A stretch of DNA of 64,000 nucleotides. Origin: Chaetoderma sp. LZ-2023a (Eukaryota > Mollusca > Caudofoveata > Chaetodermatida > Chaetodermatidae). The position numbers and the translations under genes are program-made. How positions within the stretch are numbered: position 1 is the stretch's first letter; each line of letters begins with the position of its first letter. The notes beneath the pieces were generated by a model. That model did no database searches, had not been told where the DNA came from, and saw only the letters and a program-made list of their open reading frames with translations. The stretch spans positions 82,179,926 to 82,243,925 of the forward strand of contig CM067367.1 in NCBI GenBank assembly GCA_034401795.1, given 5' to 3'. Shown here one piece after another: positions 45,649 through 58,440 of the stretch.

Positions 45649-47679
45649 GTGGTCAAGGAATTTAATTCAAGTATCCTCAAGGCTGCCAATGAAGCGATTC
45701 CTCGAGGGTTCAGGAAAAACTACCGCCCCTACTGGACAACAGAACTGCAAGCAGCACATGATAAACTAGACAAGGCCAGAGAAGATGCAGAGGGTAATCC
45801 CTGTCATGAAAACCACTTCACGCTACAACAAACTAAAGCCAGGTATCTAAAGACCAAGCTGGAGGCCAAAAGAAGAAGCTGGAGGGAAAAGACGGCAGGG
45901 TTTAATTTAGAGAGAGACACCACAAAACTATGGAGACTGACTAAAGCACTCAATGATGAGGGTGTCAGGGGAGAGAAGATTACTCTTGAAGAAGATGGAC
46001 AAACACTGACAGGAAAGATGGCAGCAGATGCCTTTGCGAAGGCATATGCAAAAGAAAGCAACATTTCTATACCACGAATGCGTCAAAGGGAGGTTAGAAA
46101 AGAGCAAAAGGAAAGAACAGACACCAACACTCACGATGCAATGAAAGTTGACATTAGTTTAACAGAACTGAAGAAGGCTATCCGCCAACTGAAAAAGAAG
46201 AAATCTCCCGGGCCAGATGGCATTACGAATGAAATGATCCAACACCTTGGTAATGCATCTCTTCGCAAGTTGCTAGACATCTTTAATCTCAGTTGGACCA
46301 ATGGAGAGGTTCCTCAGTGCTGGAAGGAAGCCAGAATGACTCCTATTCTGAAAAAAGGAAAGAACAAGACGAAAGTGCTGAGCTACCGTCCTATCAGTCT
46401 TACAAGCTGCATATGCAAGACCATGGAGCGCATCATCAACCAGCGGTTGCAGTGGTACCTGGAGTCAGAGAACATTATAGTTTCAGAGCAGGCCGGATTC
46501 AGAAGATACAGGAGCACAGAAGATCAAACAACACATCTTGCACAGGTCATAGAGGACACTTTTCAAGCCAAGAAGGTGATGCTAGCTGCCTTTATCGATC
46601 TGCAGAAAGCATTTGACAAGGTGTGGAAGGATGGCCTCCTCGTGAAGCTCTGGCGCACAGGCATCGGTGGCAACATGTTCCGATGGACCAAGTCATACCT
46701 ACACAATCGCAGAGCCAGGGTGCTGGTGGATGGACAATCTGGACAGAATGTATTGCTGAGACAAGGGGTGCCACAAGGCGGAGTATTATCACCTACTCTG
46801 TTCATACTCTTCATCAATGACATTGTAGCAGAGCTGCCCAATGGGATCCAAGCAGCCCTCTATGCAGATGACCTCGTAATCTGGTGCACCGAGGAGTACA
46901 CAACGACTGCCACGTACAGAATGCAGCTCGCCTTGGACAGAATTACAGCTTGGGCCAATCGCTGGTGTATTACCATCAACAAAGAAAAATCATCAGCCAT
47001 GCTATTCACACTGTCCACCAAAACCAAGGTTGGCAATCTGACACTGGGCGGTACTCCACTCGAATACGAGGACCAGCAGACATACCTGGGAGTCACATAT
47101 GACAGAAGATTAACATGGAAGGAGCACATCCAGAATGCAGAGGCAAAGGCCAGAAGAAAGCTAAACATCATGAGGAAGCTGGCAGGAACAAAGTGGGGTG
47201 CCAATGAAAGGATCCTCAAGACCATCTACCTAGGTGCCGTACGACCACACCTTGAGTATGGATCCAGCTCATGGATGACAACAGCTAAATCTCATCAACA
47301 GAACCTCGACAGAGTACAAAACCAGGCACTGCGCATCATCACTGGTGGAATGAGATCAACACCAATAGAAAAAATGGAGCAGACAGCAGGCATTCCCCCA
47401 CTTAGCAAAGGAAGGGAATGCAAAGCACTGATCCAAGCTGCAAAGTTCAAATCGTTCAATAACCACCCGATGAAGATCAGGCAAGCACAGCTGTCATCAG
47501 GAAGACTTAAAAGATCAGGTTTTGTGAAAGAGACAAAAGCACTTCAAAGGAAACACCAAGAGATGTTGCCAGCACAAATAGAAGATCCAAACCACACCCT
47601 TGATCCTCCACCCTGGGAAAACAAACTAGAGAGCATAGCTATTCGCACCACAGTACCTCATCTCACAACCAAAAATTAA
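45649..47679 (+). pseudogene. Reverse transcriptase of the I/Nimb-like LINE
   Basis: 676 codons open. Order: helical linker, KKKKSPGPDGITNEMIQHLG, YRPISLTSCICKTMERIINQ, SEQAGFRRYRSTEDQ, FIDLQKAFDKVW, LRQGVPQGGVLSPTLF, the catalytic ALYADDLVIW (YADD near 46860) and the thumb motif YLGVTYDRRLTWKEHI. A TAA at 47677-47679 separates it from RNase H in the same frame, so the stop is a single-codon lesion. It makes cDNA at the nicked target. All RT motifs look intact. Confidence 0.92.
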
Positions 47680-47688
47680 CACAGTGAT

Positions 47689-48504
47689 GTGAGCAAGAAG
47701 GCCCTGACCCTAGCCATGCTGGAAGAAATGTACCCTCAGGAGACATGGATAAGGATCTACACAGATGGATCAGCCAAAAATGCAATTAGGAGCGGAGGTG
47801 CCGGACTGCACATACAGTATCCAAACGGACAACATGAGTCAGCTGCAATACCGACAGGCAAACACTGCACAAACTACAGAGCTGAAGTCGAAGCACTGGT
47901 TCATGCAGCTAATACCATCAGCAGAACAGCAGACCCTATTGCACAGATTGTCTTTTTATCTGATGCCCGCTCCGTCCTTGAGGCTATCACCAAAGGTAAG
48001 CTGCCACAACTTGAAGAAGCACTACAAACCATCAAATGCTTTCGGATAGCACTGCAGTGGATCCCCTCACACTGTGGAGTCCAAGGAAATGAGGAAGCAG
48101 ACAAGATGGCAAAGGTGGGTGCAGAAGAGAATCAGACAGAAAACATGGTTACCCATACAGAGATGAAGACTATCATTAAGTCCATCTATAGAACACCTCA
48201 ATCAGAAGATGCCTACCATCATCTCTCGAGGCCAGAGCAAGTGACCATTTTTCGTCTCAGAACTGGACACAACAGACTAAACCAACACATGTACAGGCGG
48301 TTCCACCTTACGACATCGCCCGCTTGTCCTTGTGGAGAAGCAGAACAGACCACAGAGCACATACTTCAATGTTGCAGTACGTACCAGCTGCTGAGAGAAG
48401 AGATCTGGCCTTTGTCAACCTCTATTCTTGAAAAGCTGTATGGGCCTGTGGAAGAACTGCAGAAAACCACAGATTTCATCTTGAGAACGGCTCTCCAAGT
48501 GTGA
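47689..48504 (+). pseudogene. RNase H and C-terminal Cys box of the I/Nimb-like LINE
   Basis: In the same frame as RT after its TAA. RNase H motifs: RIYTDGSAKN (Asp), NYRAEVEALVHA (Glu), LSDARSVLEA (Asp) and IPSHCGVQGNEEADKMAK (His, Asp). The tail has GHNRLNQHMYR, CPCGEAEQTTEHILQCC, a zinc box typical of I-type and related LINEs, and ends at TGA 48502-48504. An RNase H after RT supports the I/Nimb group over CR1 or RTE. Only 27 bases separate the stop from the AAG tail. Confidence 0.9.
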
Positions 48505-48531
48505 TACCAGCGATCGAAAAGAAGAAGAAGA

Positions 48532-49490
48532 ACATATAAACAGCAAATAAAATAAAAACCTTTCTCTAGCGAATATTGGGTGGTGGTTAGAAACAGTATC
48601 AGATGGATGAGTGAGTGAAAGGCGGAGTGAGTGGAGTGAGTGGAGTGAGTGAGTGAGTGAGTGAGTGAGTGAGTGAGTGAGTGAGTGAGTGAGTGAGAGG
48701 CGAAGTGAGTGAGTGGGAGGCGTAGAGAGTGCGTGAGAGGCGGAGTGAGTGAGTGAGTGAGTGAGTGAGTGAGTGAGTGAGTGAGTGAGTGAGTGAGTGA
48801 GTGAGTGAGTGAGTGAGTGAGTGAGTGAGTGAGTGAGTGAGTGAGTGAGTGAGTGAGTGAGTGAGTGAGTGAGTGAGTGAGTGAGTGAGTGAGTGAGTGA
48901 GTGAGTGAGTGAGTGAGTGAGTGAGTGAGTGAGTGAGTGAGTGAGTGAGTGAGTGAGTGAGTGAGTGAGTGAGTGAGTGAGTGAGTGAGTGAGTGAGTGA
49001 GTGAGTGAGTGAGTGAGTGAGTGAGTGAGTGAGTGAGTGAGTGAGTGAGTGAGTGAGTGAGTGAGTGAGTGAGTGAGTGAGTGAGTGAGTGAGTGAGTGA
49101 GTGAGTGAGTGAGTGAGTGAGTGAGTGAGTGAGTGAGTGAGTGAGTGAGTGAGTGAGTGAGTGAGTGAGTGAGTGAGTGAGTGAGTGAGTGAGTGAGTGA
49201 GTGAGTGAGTGAGTGAGTGAGTGAGTGAGTGAGTGAGTGAGTGAGTGAGTGAGTGAGTGAGTGAGTGAGTGAGTGAGTGAGTGAGTGAGTGAGTGAGTGA
49301 GTGAGTGAGTGAGTGAGTGAGGGAGTGAGTGAGGGAGTGAGTGAGGGATCGGAGTGAGGGAGTGAGTGAGGGACGGAGTGAGTGAGTGAGAGGCGGAGTG
49401 AGTGAGTGAGAGGTGGAGTGAGCGAGTGAGAGACTGAGTGAGTGTTGCGAGGCGGAATGAGTGAGTGAGAGGCGGGGTGAGTGAGTAAGT
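48532..49490. repeat. Right copy of duplicated (GAGT)n sequence
   Basis: It starts ACATATAAACAGCAAATAAA directly after the LINE tail and repeats the left copy's leader and degenerate region. The pure (GAGT)n run is about 578 bases, then GGGAGTGAGTGAGGGA variants follow that the left copy lacks. This fits a left copy that ends inside the array. Confidence 0.95.
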
Positions 49491-49565
49491 GCGTGCATGC
49501 GTGCGTATGTGCGTACGTGCGTGCGTGCATGTGTAAGTTCGCGTGAGCGCATACGTGCGTGCCTG
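49490..49565. repeat. (GTGC)n tract
   Basis: GTGCATGCGTGCGTATGTGC and similar units follow the (GAGT)n array. Confidence 0.85.
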
Positions 49566-49739
49566 TGCGTTTGCTCTTTAATTCGTTTGCGTATTCGTTC
49601 GTTCATGCGAATGAATGGACGTGAGTGTGCTCGCTCAGCAAAGATAGAGAATTCGAAGAACAGACGTGTGTTGTGATTCACCGAATCTCGCAGAATCGCG
49701 CAGATTTTGTCCCGCAAACATGTGCTGCTAGATAATGGA

Positions 49740-49925
49740 TGAATCCAGTCAGTTTTAGCTATGCACCGCCCCTTTCTAGCTAAGCTCCGCCCATGCACGC
49801 TAGTGTTGGGATAAATCGATCCCTGCACTCCCTGAATCTCAATTTCCTGGAAACTGAACAGATAAGCTGTTGAATATTTTGAAACTAATTTGGCTACGTG
49901 CTGTTGCTGCCTACAGATGAAAGAA
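49740..49925. repeat. TIR-family right-arm fragment
   Basis: It has TTTCTAGCTAAGCTCCGCCC, GATAAATCGATCCCTGCACT, CTGAATCTCAATTTCC and GTTGAATATTTTGAAACTAA followed by TTTGGCTACGTGCTGTTGCTG. Order and orientation match the right arms at 1850-2040 and 38660-38800. The outer foldback half is missing. Confidence 0.75.
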
Positions 49926-49989
49926 GTGACAACTTCATCATATTTCAAACTCATTAGCGCGAATATCAAGGTGACACCTTCGTATGACG

Positions 49990-50397
49990 ATGATACTGAT
50001 ACTGATACTGATACTGATACTGATACTGATAGATTTATTACACCCAGACTGTGTACACAGTATATGGGGTTATATATAGATTTTCCCCATTAAGCTGTGT
50101 ACAGGCATCAACTTTTTTCTAATCATTATTATTATCATACATAATTATTAACATTATTATTAGCATTAACCTCATCGGGTGCCATTCCTATGTCAACAGC
50201 ACCTCGGAGCATTAAGTGTTGCATTTCTGCAAACCGTGGCAATTAATTATTTAATGGCTATGAAAATAAAAAAGTCTTCGCAGTCAGTGCCAACATGCCA
50301 ACATGCAGGCCACGAGAGGACAAATCCCGGAAATTCACCACCAAATAAGTGCCTTGATTATCGAGCCAGTCGTTCAAGTGTTAAATCTTTTTTTTAA

Positions 50398-50430
<33 letters not shown>
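49990..50430. repeat. Short (TGATAC)n and (GAT)n arrays with spacer
   Basis: Six to seven ACTGAT units at about 49990-50030 and ten GAT units at about 50399-50430. The sequence between is AT-rich with no recognised gene. Confidence 0.85.
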
Positions 50431-52828
50431 ACATACCAATACCTATGCCAGAGGTACCTACTCCAAAATACGGAGCTCCAACGCCAGCACTAGATAAACC
50501 CCGCGCATCCATTACGCACCCATTACGAGACGCTATCCGCTCAGAAACGATAGATGACCTCCAACAAGACGCGGGTAGATTCCTATGTACATAAATGTGT
50601 GTTAGAATAAACCAGCAAGCATGTATAGTTAACGGATGTAATCCCTGGTTTGCTCATTACATTATGTATACGTGGTAAATAGATGTGATTATAATAGTAA
50701 TGGTCATTTTCAATTCGAAAAAAGATTTATAGTCGTAATATATTGAAAATAATTGTACGATTTGAATTCGAAACGGATTTATAGGATTAATATACGGAGA
50801 TTAATTGTGAAAATGTAATGGTTTACCACGCTGCGTGTATTCGCCAGATTAATGTACTTCAACACGGTTTACCTCCTGAGTCCGACCACCTCCTGAATTG
50901 GGCTGCGTGATCACACATCAAAGGTTATTTTAAAACTTTAAATCATTCTGACTGTATTGCAATGGGTATTGTTTGACGCTTAATAGACCTGACTAAATTA
51001 CTAAATTTCATAAAACATGGAGGTATGTAACGTCTATCACAACTCATTCTCTCAGTGGCCTAATTGACATTAAAACACGCACACCGCCATCATCCTTAAT
51101 TAGAGAGCCCGTATCAGCCCGTATTGAGATTAATTCTTATTTTTATAGCCATATACTGCATGTTGTAGTTAGAATGCTCTCTCAGATCAGTCTCTACATC
51201 AATGGCCGATTTAGTAAAGTTGTCTTTTAATATCAGCGCCCATGTAGCGAATTTGTTCTAGCAATGTAATAAGCAACACCTGATATTTCACCTTATATTT
51301 TGTGGCTCCGGGGTTGTTGCCCAGTTAGCCCGTGCCTTAATCTAGTTTGGCTGGAATTACGACTGGTTTAATTACTTTCCGCTATATAGACCTATGCTAT
51401 TGTAGTACATGCGATGGTGAAGAATGCTTGTACAAATCTCTCTTGCTACATCACCAAAACATTCTCAAGTGCGTTTTTGTGATTGACATGGTTAGTGGTT
51501 CACTGACTTGGTTCCTGCTTCCTGCGTTTGGCGTTCCAGAAGCGAAAGATTTGCTGAAGCGTTTCATCGAAGCCAGAGTCGACTCGCAGCTATCTTAAAG
51601 CTGTTGTGAGGACTAGCTACCCGATTGCTATGATTAACTTGGTAATCATAATATTTATTCTTCTTTACTAAAAGAACAAAATGCTGTTTAGATTTCTTTT
51701 TAATCGGCCCAGCCAAAGCTGAGATAAGCACATAGCAACCATCTTGACAACCACACGTTTTCATCTATCACGCTAAAGTTGTGGCGTCACACCGGGAAGC
51801 GGCCATCAATTCCTGTCAGATAACTATTTGAAATAATACCATAGGGCGCATAGGCGCCTATTACTGCGTGTATTAGGCGCATACGCACCTATTTTTTACA
51901 CATCGGTTTTGTATGGCAATTCATTGTTCACACATGGACAGTATTTACATTGTTCAAGTTGCATAAAGATTCAGTAATATCGCAAAAGTGGATGATATTT
52001 TGTCGATTAAATGACAGACCTGTATGGTGACTAACATCACAATGCTAACATACGCCAGTTGGTGGTGACAGTAGCAGCGCGTTTCATGTACGTGAATCAG
52101 ACCTGAAATTACATTGGTTTGAGAATTGCAAAAGTAGGCGTATGCAAAATTACCAGTGGTATACATTTTCAGTCATCTCATGCGCTGTAGACGCTATTCT
52201 AATAGAGCAATAGACAATATAGCCTACGGTGTGCGTGTAGGCTACATGGACAGATGTGTGCGTAGATCATGAATAGTATATATGGTCGGTGCGAGGTTCA
52301 GGGATAAGCTGTATCTAATCAAACATTACCAATCCCTTTTTTGGAATACAATTATAAGAATGCATATATATAGCTTACATATATCTTTCTGGATTGACTC
52401 ACGATTTTACGCAAGCTATAGACACGCGTGTAGGAGCATGTACACAAACGCATAACATTTTCAATGTTAGTAGCAGCACACTATGGCGTGTACGATCACA
52501 ATTTACCATTGTATATGCCTATGAATAAATTTATGATTGCAATATAGCAATTAGGTGCTTAAAATTAACTAAAATGCCAATTACATATTAATCTATTGAT
52601 AAAACTAATATATTTGTTTATATAGCCTACTAGTCCGAGTCTGCTCTGCTCAGCGAAATTTTTCAATGACGAAATCTCATCAATATTTTAGTGGACGCGG
52701 TTGTCCGCGATTTACTTAGACTGAATCTAACGTATAATTATGCGTTCACATTACCACGAAATTCCGATCATCAAACGTTTTCAATTCGCAAAGATCCCGT
52801 TTTTCGTGTTTGTACTTCGAACCAAGTC
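50431..52828. other. AT-rich spacer, no recognised gene
   Basis: The only notable frame is 51347-51598 on the plus strand (83 codons, with CSTCDGEECLYKSLLLHH and LTWFLLPAFGVPEAK). It has two Cys pairs and no known domain, so coding status is doubtful. No repeat shared with other parts of the window was noticed. Confidence 0.4.
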
Positions 52829-52848
52829 CGGGTCTCTCTCGCTCTCTC

Positions 52849-52896
<48 letters not shown>

Positions 52897-53390
52897 TCCC
52901 TCCCTCCCTCTCTCCCCCCTCCCCTCCCTCCCCTCCCTCCTTATCCCTCTCTCTCCCTCTCTCCCTTTCGCCCTCCCTCCACCCCTCCCTCTCCCCCCTC
53001 TCCCCTCTCCCCCTCTCCCCTTCTCTCCATCCCTCACTCTTTCCCTTCCTCCCTACCTCCTTCTCTCTCTCCCTCCCCCACCACTCTCTCTCTCTCTATC
53101 TCCCTCCCTCCTTCCCTCCCTCCCTCCCTCCCCTCCCTCCCTCTCCCCCTCTCTCCCCCTTTCCCTTTCGCCCTCCCTCCCCTCCCTCTCCCCCCTCTCC
53201 CCTCTCCCCTTCTCCCCATCCCTCACTCTTTCCCTCCCTCCCTCCCTCCCTCCCTCCCTCCCTCCCTCCTTCTCTCTCTCTCCCTCTCACTCCCTCTCCC
53301 CTCCCACCTCTCTCTCTCTCTCTCTCCCTCCCTCCCCCTCTCCCTCCCTCCCCCTCTCCCTCGCCCTCTCTCTCTCTCTCTCCACACTGA
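52829..53390. repeat. Polypyrimidine tract, (CT)n and CCCT-rich
   Basis: About 560 bases almost entirely C and T on the plus strand, with (CT)n blocks at both ends and CCCTCC runs between; two internal segments resemble each other (about 52950-53040 and 53140-53230). Ser/Leu/Pro frames on the plus strand and Glu/Arg/Gly frames on the minus strand are artefacts. Confidence 0.95.
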
Positions 53391-53744
53391 ATTAAGCAAA
53401 GTTTGACCAGTGATACAAAACGATTAGTATTATAAATGTACATGGTTTATGCGTTCGATAATGGCATAGAAAACCATAGAGCATTTCTGAATGTACAATC
53501 TCATTTGCATATAAATTAAACACACAGCAGCAAGATACCTTTAATGTGATATCGTATCTCAGGTTAGTGCCGGCCAGAGATTGATACTAATCAGGTAAGA
53601 CGAAATATCTAGTGGGCTACTTCTCATAAAGCAATGGGAGTATTGAATGTCACAGTGTTGGATATAGTCATGCAATAGTAGTCCTACTGGTACTCTTAAA
53701 AGAAAGTAGCACGTCAGCGAGTCAGGGGCGGGTGCGCATTAAGC

Positions 53745-54205
53745 AGTTGCCATTTACCTCCAGCGAAATAACTTGGCTTAAATTATCCAATGAATTCCTC
53801 CAAACTGACGCGTATATTTAAATTGCTGTCGTATATGCGAGTGCAGCGTATTCTACATATTCGTCTTCAAATGATGATATCTTCGAGCTTCTAAAGAATG
53901 GCATCTATAAATACTCGAAAGTTGGCAGCTGCATAGTATGTGGGTACTTTAATCCTCACGCCGGCCAGGAACCTGATTACTGTTTCGATGAGAACATTTC
54001 TGTGGATCATGACCGGGTGAATAATTTCGTCCATCAAACTAATATCCCGATCCCCATAAACAATCTTGACCAGACGCCTTTAGACTGCCATGGAAAGAAA
54101 CTTCTTGAGCTTTGCAGATTCTGCGGCCTCCGTATCCTAAATGGTAGGTCTTTAGGGGACTATTTTGGTCACGCACGTACATCAACCCAATCTGCACCCT
54201 AGTCA
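53745..54205 (+). pseudogene. LINE endonuclease remnant
   Basis: A frame reads SSEITWLKLSNEFLQTDAYI, a TAA, then IAVVYASAAYSTYSS, GSCIVCGYFNPHAGQEPDYC (where LINEs have GDFN, so the catalytic Asp is Tyr here) and LLELCRFCGLRILNGRSLGD. The spacing fits the middle of an AP endonuclease domain. The active-site change and stops show it is dead. Further decayed traces may run to about 54600 (KWFEPDCSALKN-like). Confidence 0.7.
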
Positions 54206-55900
54206 TTGTATTTTATCCTGTTGCATCTCAACTGGTGCTTTAAGCAGGCGCAGACAGACTCTCCTCAGACTGTGTCCTTTATTCCTTCATTCAAGATGTT
54301 GATGATATAAAATTTACATCGGCTCTTGCGATTCCCTAATTTCTCACATGGACTTTGATAACGCATCTCCTATTAAGAATGCTGTCGATTCTCTTACTGA
54401 CTTATATATAAAACGCTGCCAAACTTGCTGCTGTCAGACGAAAGGAGTTGCGTAGGCAAGCAATCAAAACAAACAGAAGGAAAAAATCTAGTAAATGGTT
54501 TGAGCCTGACTGCAGTGCCCTAAAAAACCATTAAAATTAAACAGCGTTATGCTTAGTAAAAATCATTTCTGTTTGCAGATTCTTCAAGCGCTAAAATACC
54601 TTCTGCAGGAGGAAGGGAAACATCCGTCGAATTATCGGCAACGTTCTGTCCGTCGATAGCATTCAGATGTCATCTTCCGTAGATGATGGTTAGCACGTCT
54701 ACCACTCAGGGAACTAATATTTGAACTATTCACGAGCTCCAAAACTATATCAAGTCAGAAACCCGTCCGCGATGGAGAACGTGTCATCGATGTCTACCAC
54801 TTGCTATCGTAGCAGGATTTAACAGAAGTAAACAGAATAACGAATCGCCCAGGTCTCATTTGGTACCCAAGGTCCAGAAAAATTCTAAATATTAGTTGAA
54901 CAGAGACTGCACAATAGCCTCGACACGTGAGGCATATTCGTCGCCGTCATTGATCTACGGATATTCATCCGTCTGCCTGATTTAACTAAGGACAATTCCG
55001 TTGTTATCGCTAATATTCTGGTACCGCTTAGCTGGAGTACCCTGACGCTATACGCGGTGGATTACGATATCAATGAAAGTCTATTTCACTAAAGAGGAAA
55101 CCTCTTCTAGGATACGCAAACGTCCGTCGGAACATACTTCTCCGACTCTCTTCTTTTCTAAACTGATAAAATGCCAAGTTGTGGCCTACTGACGTGAATA
55201 ACTAATCAAAGAATTCATACAGACGATGTTTGGCTGTCTGGCGTGGATACAACCGAGAAAAGGATGCAAACCTGGGAAAGCGTTCCTGATAACCGATTTC
55301 TTTGACTATATTAGCACTTGTTTAGTTTTAATAATGATAATTCGGGAGGCGCGAGGGTGTCCACCCTGTGGGCAGGCGAAGATGTTGACGAAATATGAGA
55401 ATTTCTGCAGTTTATTTTATTCGGATATAACGTCTCGCCTTGTCCCTCGCTATCGAAACTTTTTTTGTGCACGCACACACGTGGAATTGCCAAAACAACT
55501 TTTATACTCAGGCGCCTTTAATTTTCGGAAGGCGTGCTCGAAGATGAAGATCAAGTCAGCACGCTTGTGATTGAGAAGGAATCCGGGCACGTGACCCCCG
55601 TTTGATGCGTCAAGAACATCTTCCTAAAAGTACTTCCAAAGCATGACGGCGGGGAAACTTCAATCCTAAATAACCCAGTAAATGCTGGGCCGATTCCAAA
55701 ATGGTTTTCAGATTCAGAATCCCTGATGCTATTTAAGTTAACCCTGTCTTATTTGGTGCAGTTTTTAAATGCAGCTGGCAAGTAGGTCAGCCGCGTACAG
55801 CAGCACGCTCTATTAGTGCAAATATAGCATGATTTTCGCAAGAACTCCCGTCCAGGCATACCGCTGAGGAAGAGTATATCCGACCTCATATATCAAGTCT
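54206..55900. other. Decayed sequence after the LINE remnant
   Basis: Probably the eroded rest of the same LINE: a KSSKWFEPDCSALKNH-type string near 54490-54530 is LINE-linker-like. Beyond it no RT motif is legible. The 55226-55570 frame is open but has no known domain. Confidence 0.35.
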
Positions 55901-55917
55901 GGGTCCATTCTCCGCAA

Positions 55918-55985
55918 CGCACAACCACCACCCCCACCCCCCACCTCAACCACCACCACCCCCCCACCCTCGCCCCCCCCCCAAC
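55918..55985. repeat. (CCACC)n C-rich tract
   Basis: About 65 bases of CCACCACCCCCACC-type sequence. Confidence 0.85.
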
Positions 55986-56132
55986 CCCAACATCTACATG
56001 GAGAACTGAACGACTGCGAATTGTACTACATAAGTTGACATAACAGTGCTTATGGAGAAAACTGCCATAGTGCATGTCCTATTTGGTTCATGCTTAATCA
56101 TGTTTCGATGTCTAATAACTTCCATTGGAGGT

Positions 56133-57760
56133 CTAATGGGATGTCGTGCTCTCTGATTTTTCTAAGCAATTGGAACATGGCTTTTTACCCTGTTTTAGAT
56201 TTCGGTTCCTACACTGATAAAATCCCGCATGCTTTTTAAAAAGTACTCCCAGAAAGAGGTACTCGCTTACTATTTCAATTTGTTCCGGACCCAGATAAAA
56301 TATTTTATTATGTTTTTTACTTTTAGAGAAAACCATTACTTTTGTTTGGCTTAAGTTAACAGTTAATTTCCAATAAGTACAATAGTTGTTAAAATATTTA
56401 ATGAAGTTTGAAGATTTTCTGCTGAGTCGGCCATTATAATAGTATCATCTGCATACAGCAGTATGGCTAAATATAAATAAATGTCTAGTTTTTCATAACT
56501 TATATTACTAATGGACGCCAGACCTAGTACTCCTTCTGGCTTTAAATAGTTTTCCAGATCATTAATAAAAATACAGAATAGAAAGGGTGACAAATTTTCC
56601 CCTTGTCTTACACCAGTGGCACTGATAAAACATTCTGATGTGTCTTGGTTTTGCGCCACAAAAGACTTTATTGACTGATACATGTTATAAATAATGTGAT
56701 AACATTTGTATGTTTTGTTGTTTCTGATGAGTTTAGGCCACACGCCAATTCGCCACACCGTATCAAATGCGTGCTTGAAATCTATAAAGCAGCAGTATAG
56801 ATGTTTTCTTTGCATTAAAAGTAGTTTACTGATTGTGTATAAAGAAAATATATTGTCAAGTGTTGATCTACCCTTTCGGAATCCTGCTTGTGCCTCTGTG
56901 ATAACCTCATGCCACTCGGCATATGTTTTTAACCGTTCGTTCATCACAGAAGTGAATAGCTTTCCCAAACAACTCAGTAAAGTTATGGGTCGATAATTGC
57001 TGGGATCCGAAGGGTCCCCCTTATTTTTTTAAATCGAAATAATTTTACCAGTGCTCCTTACCGTGATTAATTTTAGACTACAATGAATGTCAGATAAAAG
57101 CGGGTCAAACGCATTTACTGTAAATTCTTTAATCATTTCAATAAAGTTCCCATTCCCTATTGCATAGTCTAGGGTACTGTTGTGTGGTGTTGTTGTTACC
57201 TCCCCCTTTGTATTTATCGATACCTACTCTGCCGTTTATTATGAATAGGTTGGTGTTTTTGCACATTTGGATGAGTTTGTTACCAGGGGTGTTTAGTTGT
57301 GCAACACATTTGTTATATCTTTCTACTTGACATCCTGCTTGTCGTATTGAATTTAGGTCTGTGCTGGGTGCATCTGTAACCCCAAAATGATTAAGTGTGA
57401 ATTTATCGAACATGTAATAATCAACAGCTATCCCAGTTTTTGCGTTGAAATCCCCTATAAGGCAAATGTTTGAGTATCGATGACCTAACTTAATAATGCT
57501 TGTTTCCAGGAGCTCGTAGGTGTCATTAGAATAATATCTAGATGATTCGGGAGGCATATATATTGCACCTATCAGTACATTAAGATGAGTATTTTGTATA
57601 TGTAACCATAACACACATTCGTTGTCTGTATCGTCATCAATCAGTTTTACATACTTTTCAAGGTCATTCCTTACTAAGTAAGCTATTCCGCCAGATCCTC
57701 TGGCTGTTTTCCGGGATTTTATGATCATGCAATAGTTTTGGATGAATGGGTTATCGTATT
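56133..57760 (-). pseudogene. LINE with endonuclease and RT, internally deleted
   Basis: Read right to left. Endonuclease (57138-57760): SGGIAYLVRNDLEKYV, VLIGAIYMPPESSRYY, CLIGDFNAKTG, FIINGRVG. RT (56363-57010): ITLLSCLGKLFTSVMN, AQAGFRKGRSTLDNI, FIDFKHAFDTVW, GVRQGENLSPFLFCIFINDL and the catalytic LLYADDTIIM. A tail (56133-56336) has YLFLGVLF. Only about 130 bases lie between the endonuclease end and RT motif 1 where several hundred are usual, so the linker is deleted. The family is RTE- or CR1-like, undecided. Shifts break the frame at least twice. Confidence 0.85.
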
Positions 57761-57959
57761 CTGTCAGTTTTGTTTCGTTTAGGCAAATAATGAAATAATA
57801 GCTGCTTAGAAAGTCTGGACGTTTAGTTCAGATTTAAGTCCACAGATATTTAAAGAAGCAATATGCAACAAACCTATACTTGTGATGCCACCGTTGCCGC
57901 TGCCTTTGAAATTTCTTATATTAGTAGTCGGGGCAAAAGCAGCGGCAGTCACATCATTT

Positions 57960-58440
<481 letters not shown>

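Larger units (their letters stand above)
44561..48531 (+). mobile_element. I/Nimb-like LINE, 5'-truncated
   Basis: A plus-strand non-LTR element with AP endonuclease, RT and RNase H, ending in GAAAAGAAGAAGAAG. No separate ORF1 with a nucleic-acid-binding box is present, so the 5' end is probably truncated at 44561. Coding damage is small (one frameshift, one stop). It lies between two copies of a (GAGT)n-bearing sequence. Confidence 0.9.

Noticed and set aside
48415..49969. Long minus-strand ORFs (371 and 456 codons) over the second (GAGT)n array
   Set aside because: The same artefact, overlapping the LINE end and the TIR arm.
51347..51598. An 83-codon host gene
   Set aside because: No domain, splice context or repeat support; kept only as a note in the spacer entry.
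52691..53443. Ser/Leu/Pro-rich ORFs up to 234 codons and Glu/Arg/Gly ORFs on the other strand
   Set aside because: They arise from the polypyrimidine tract.
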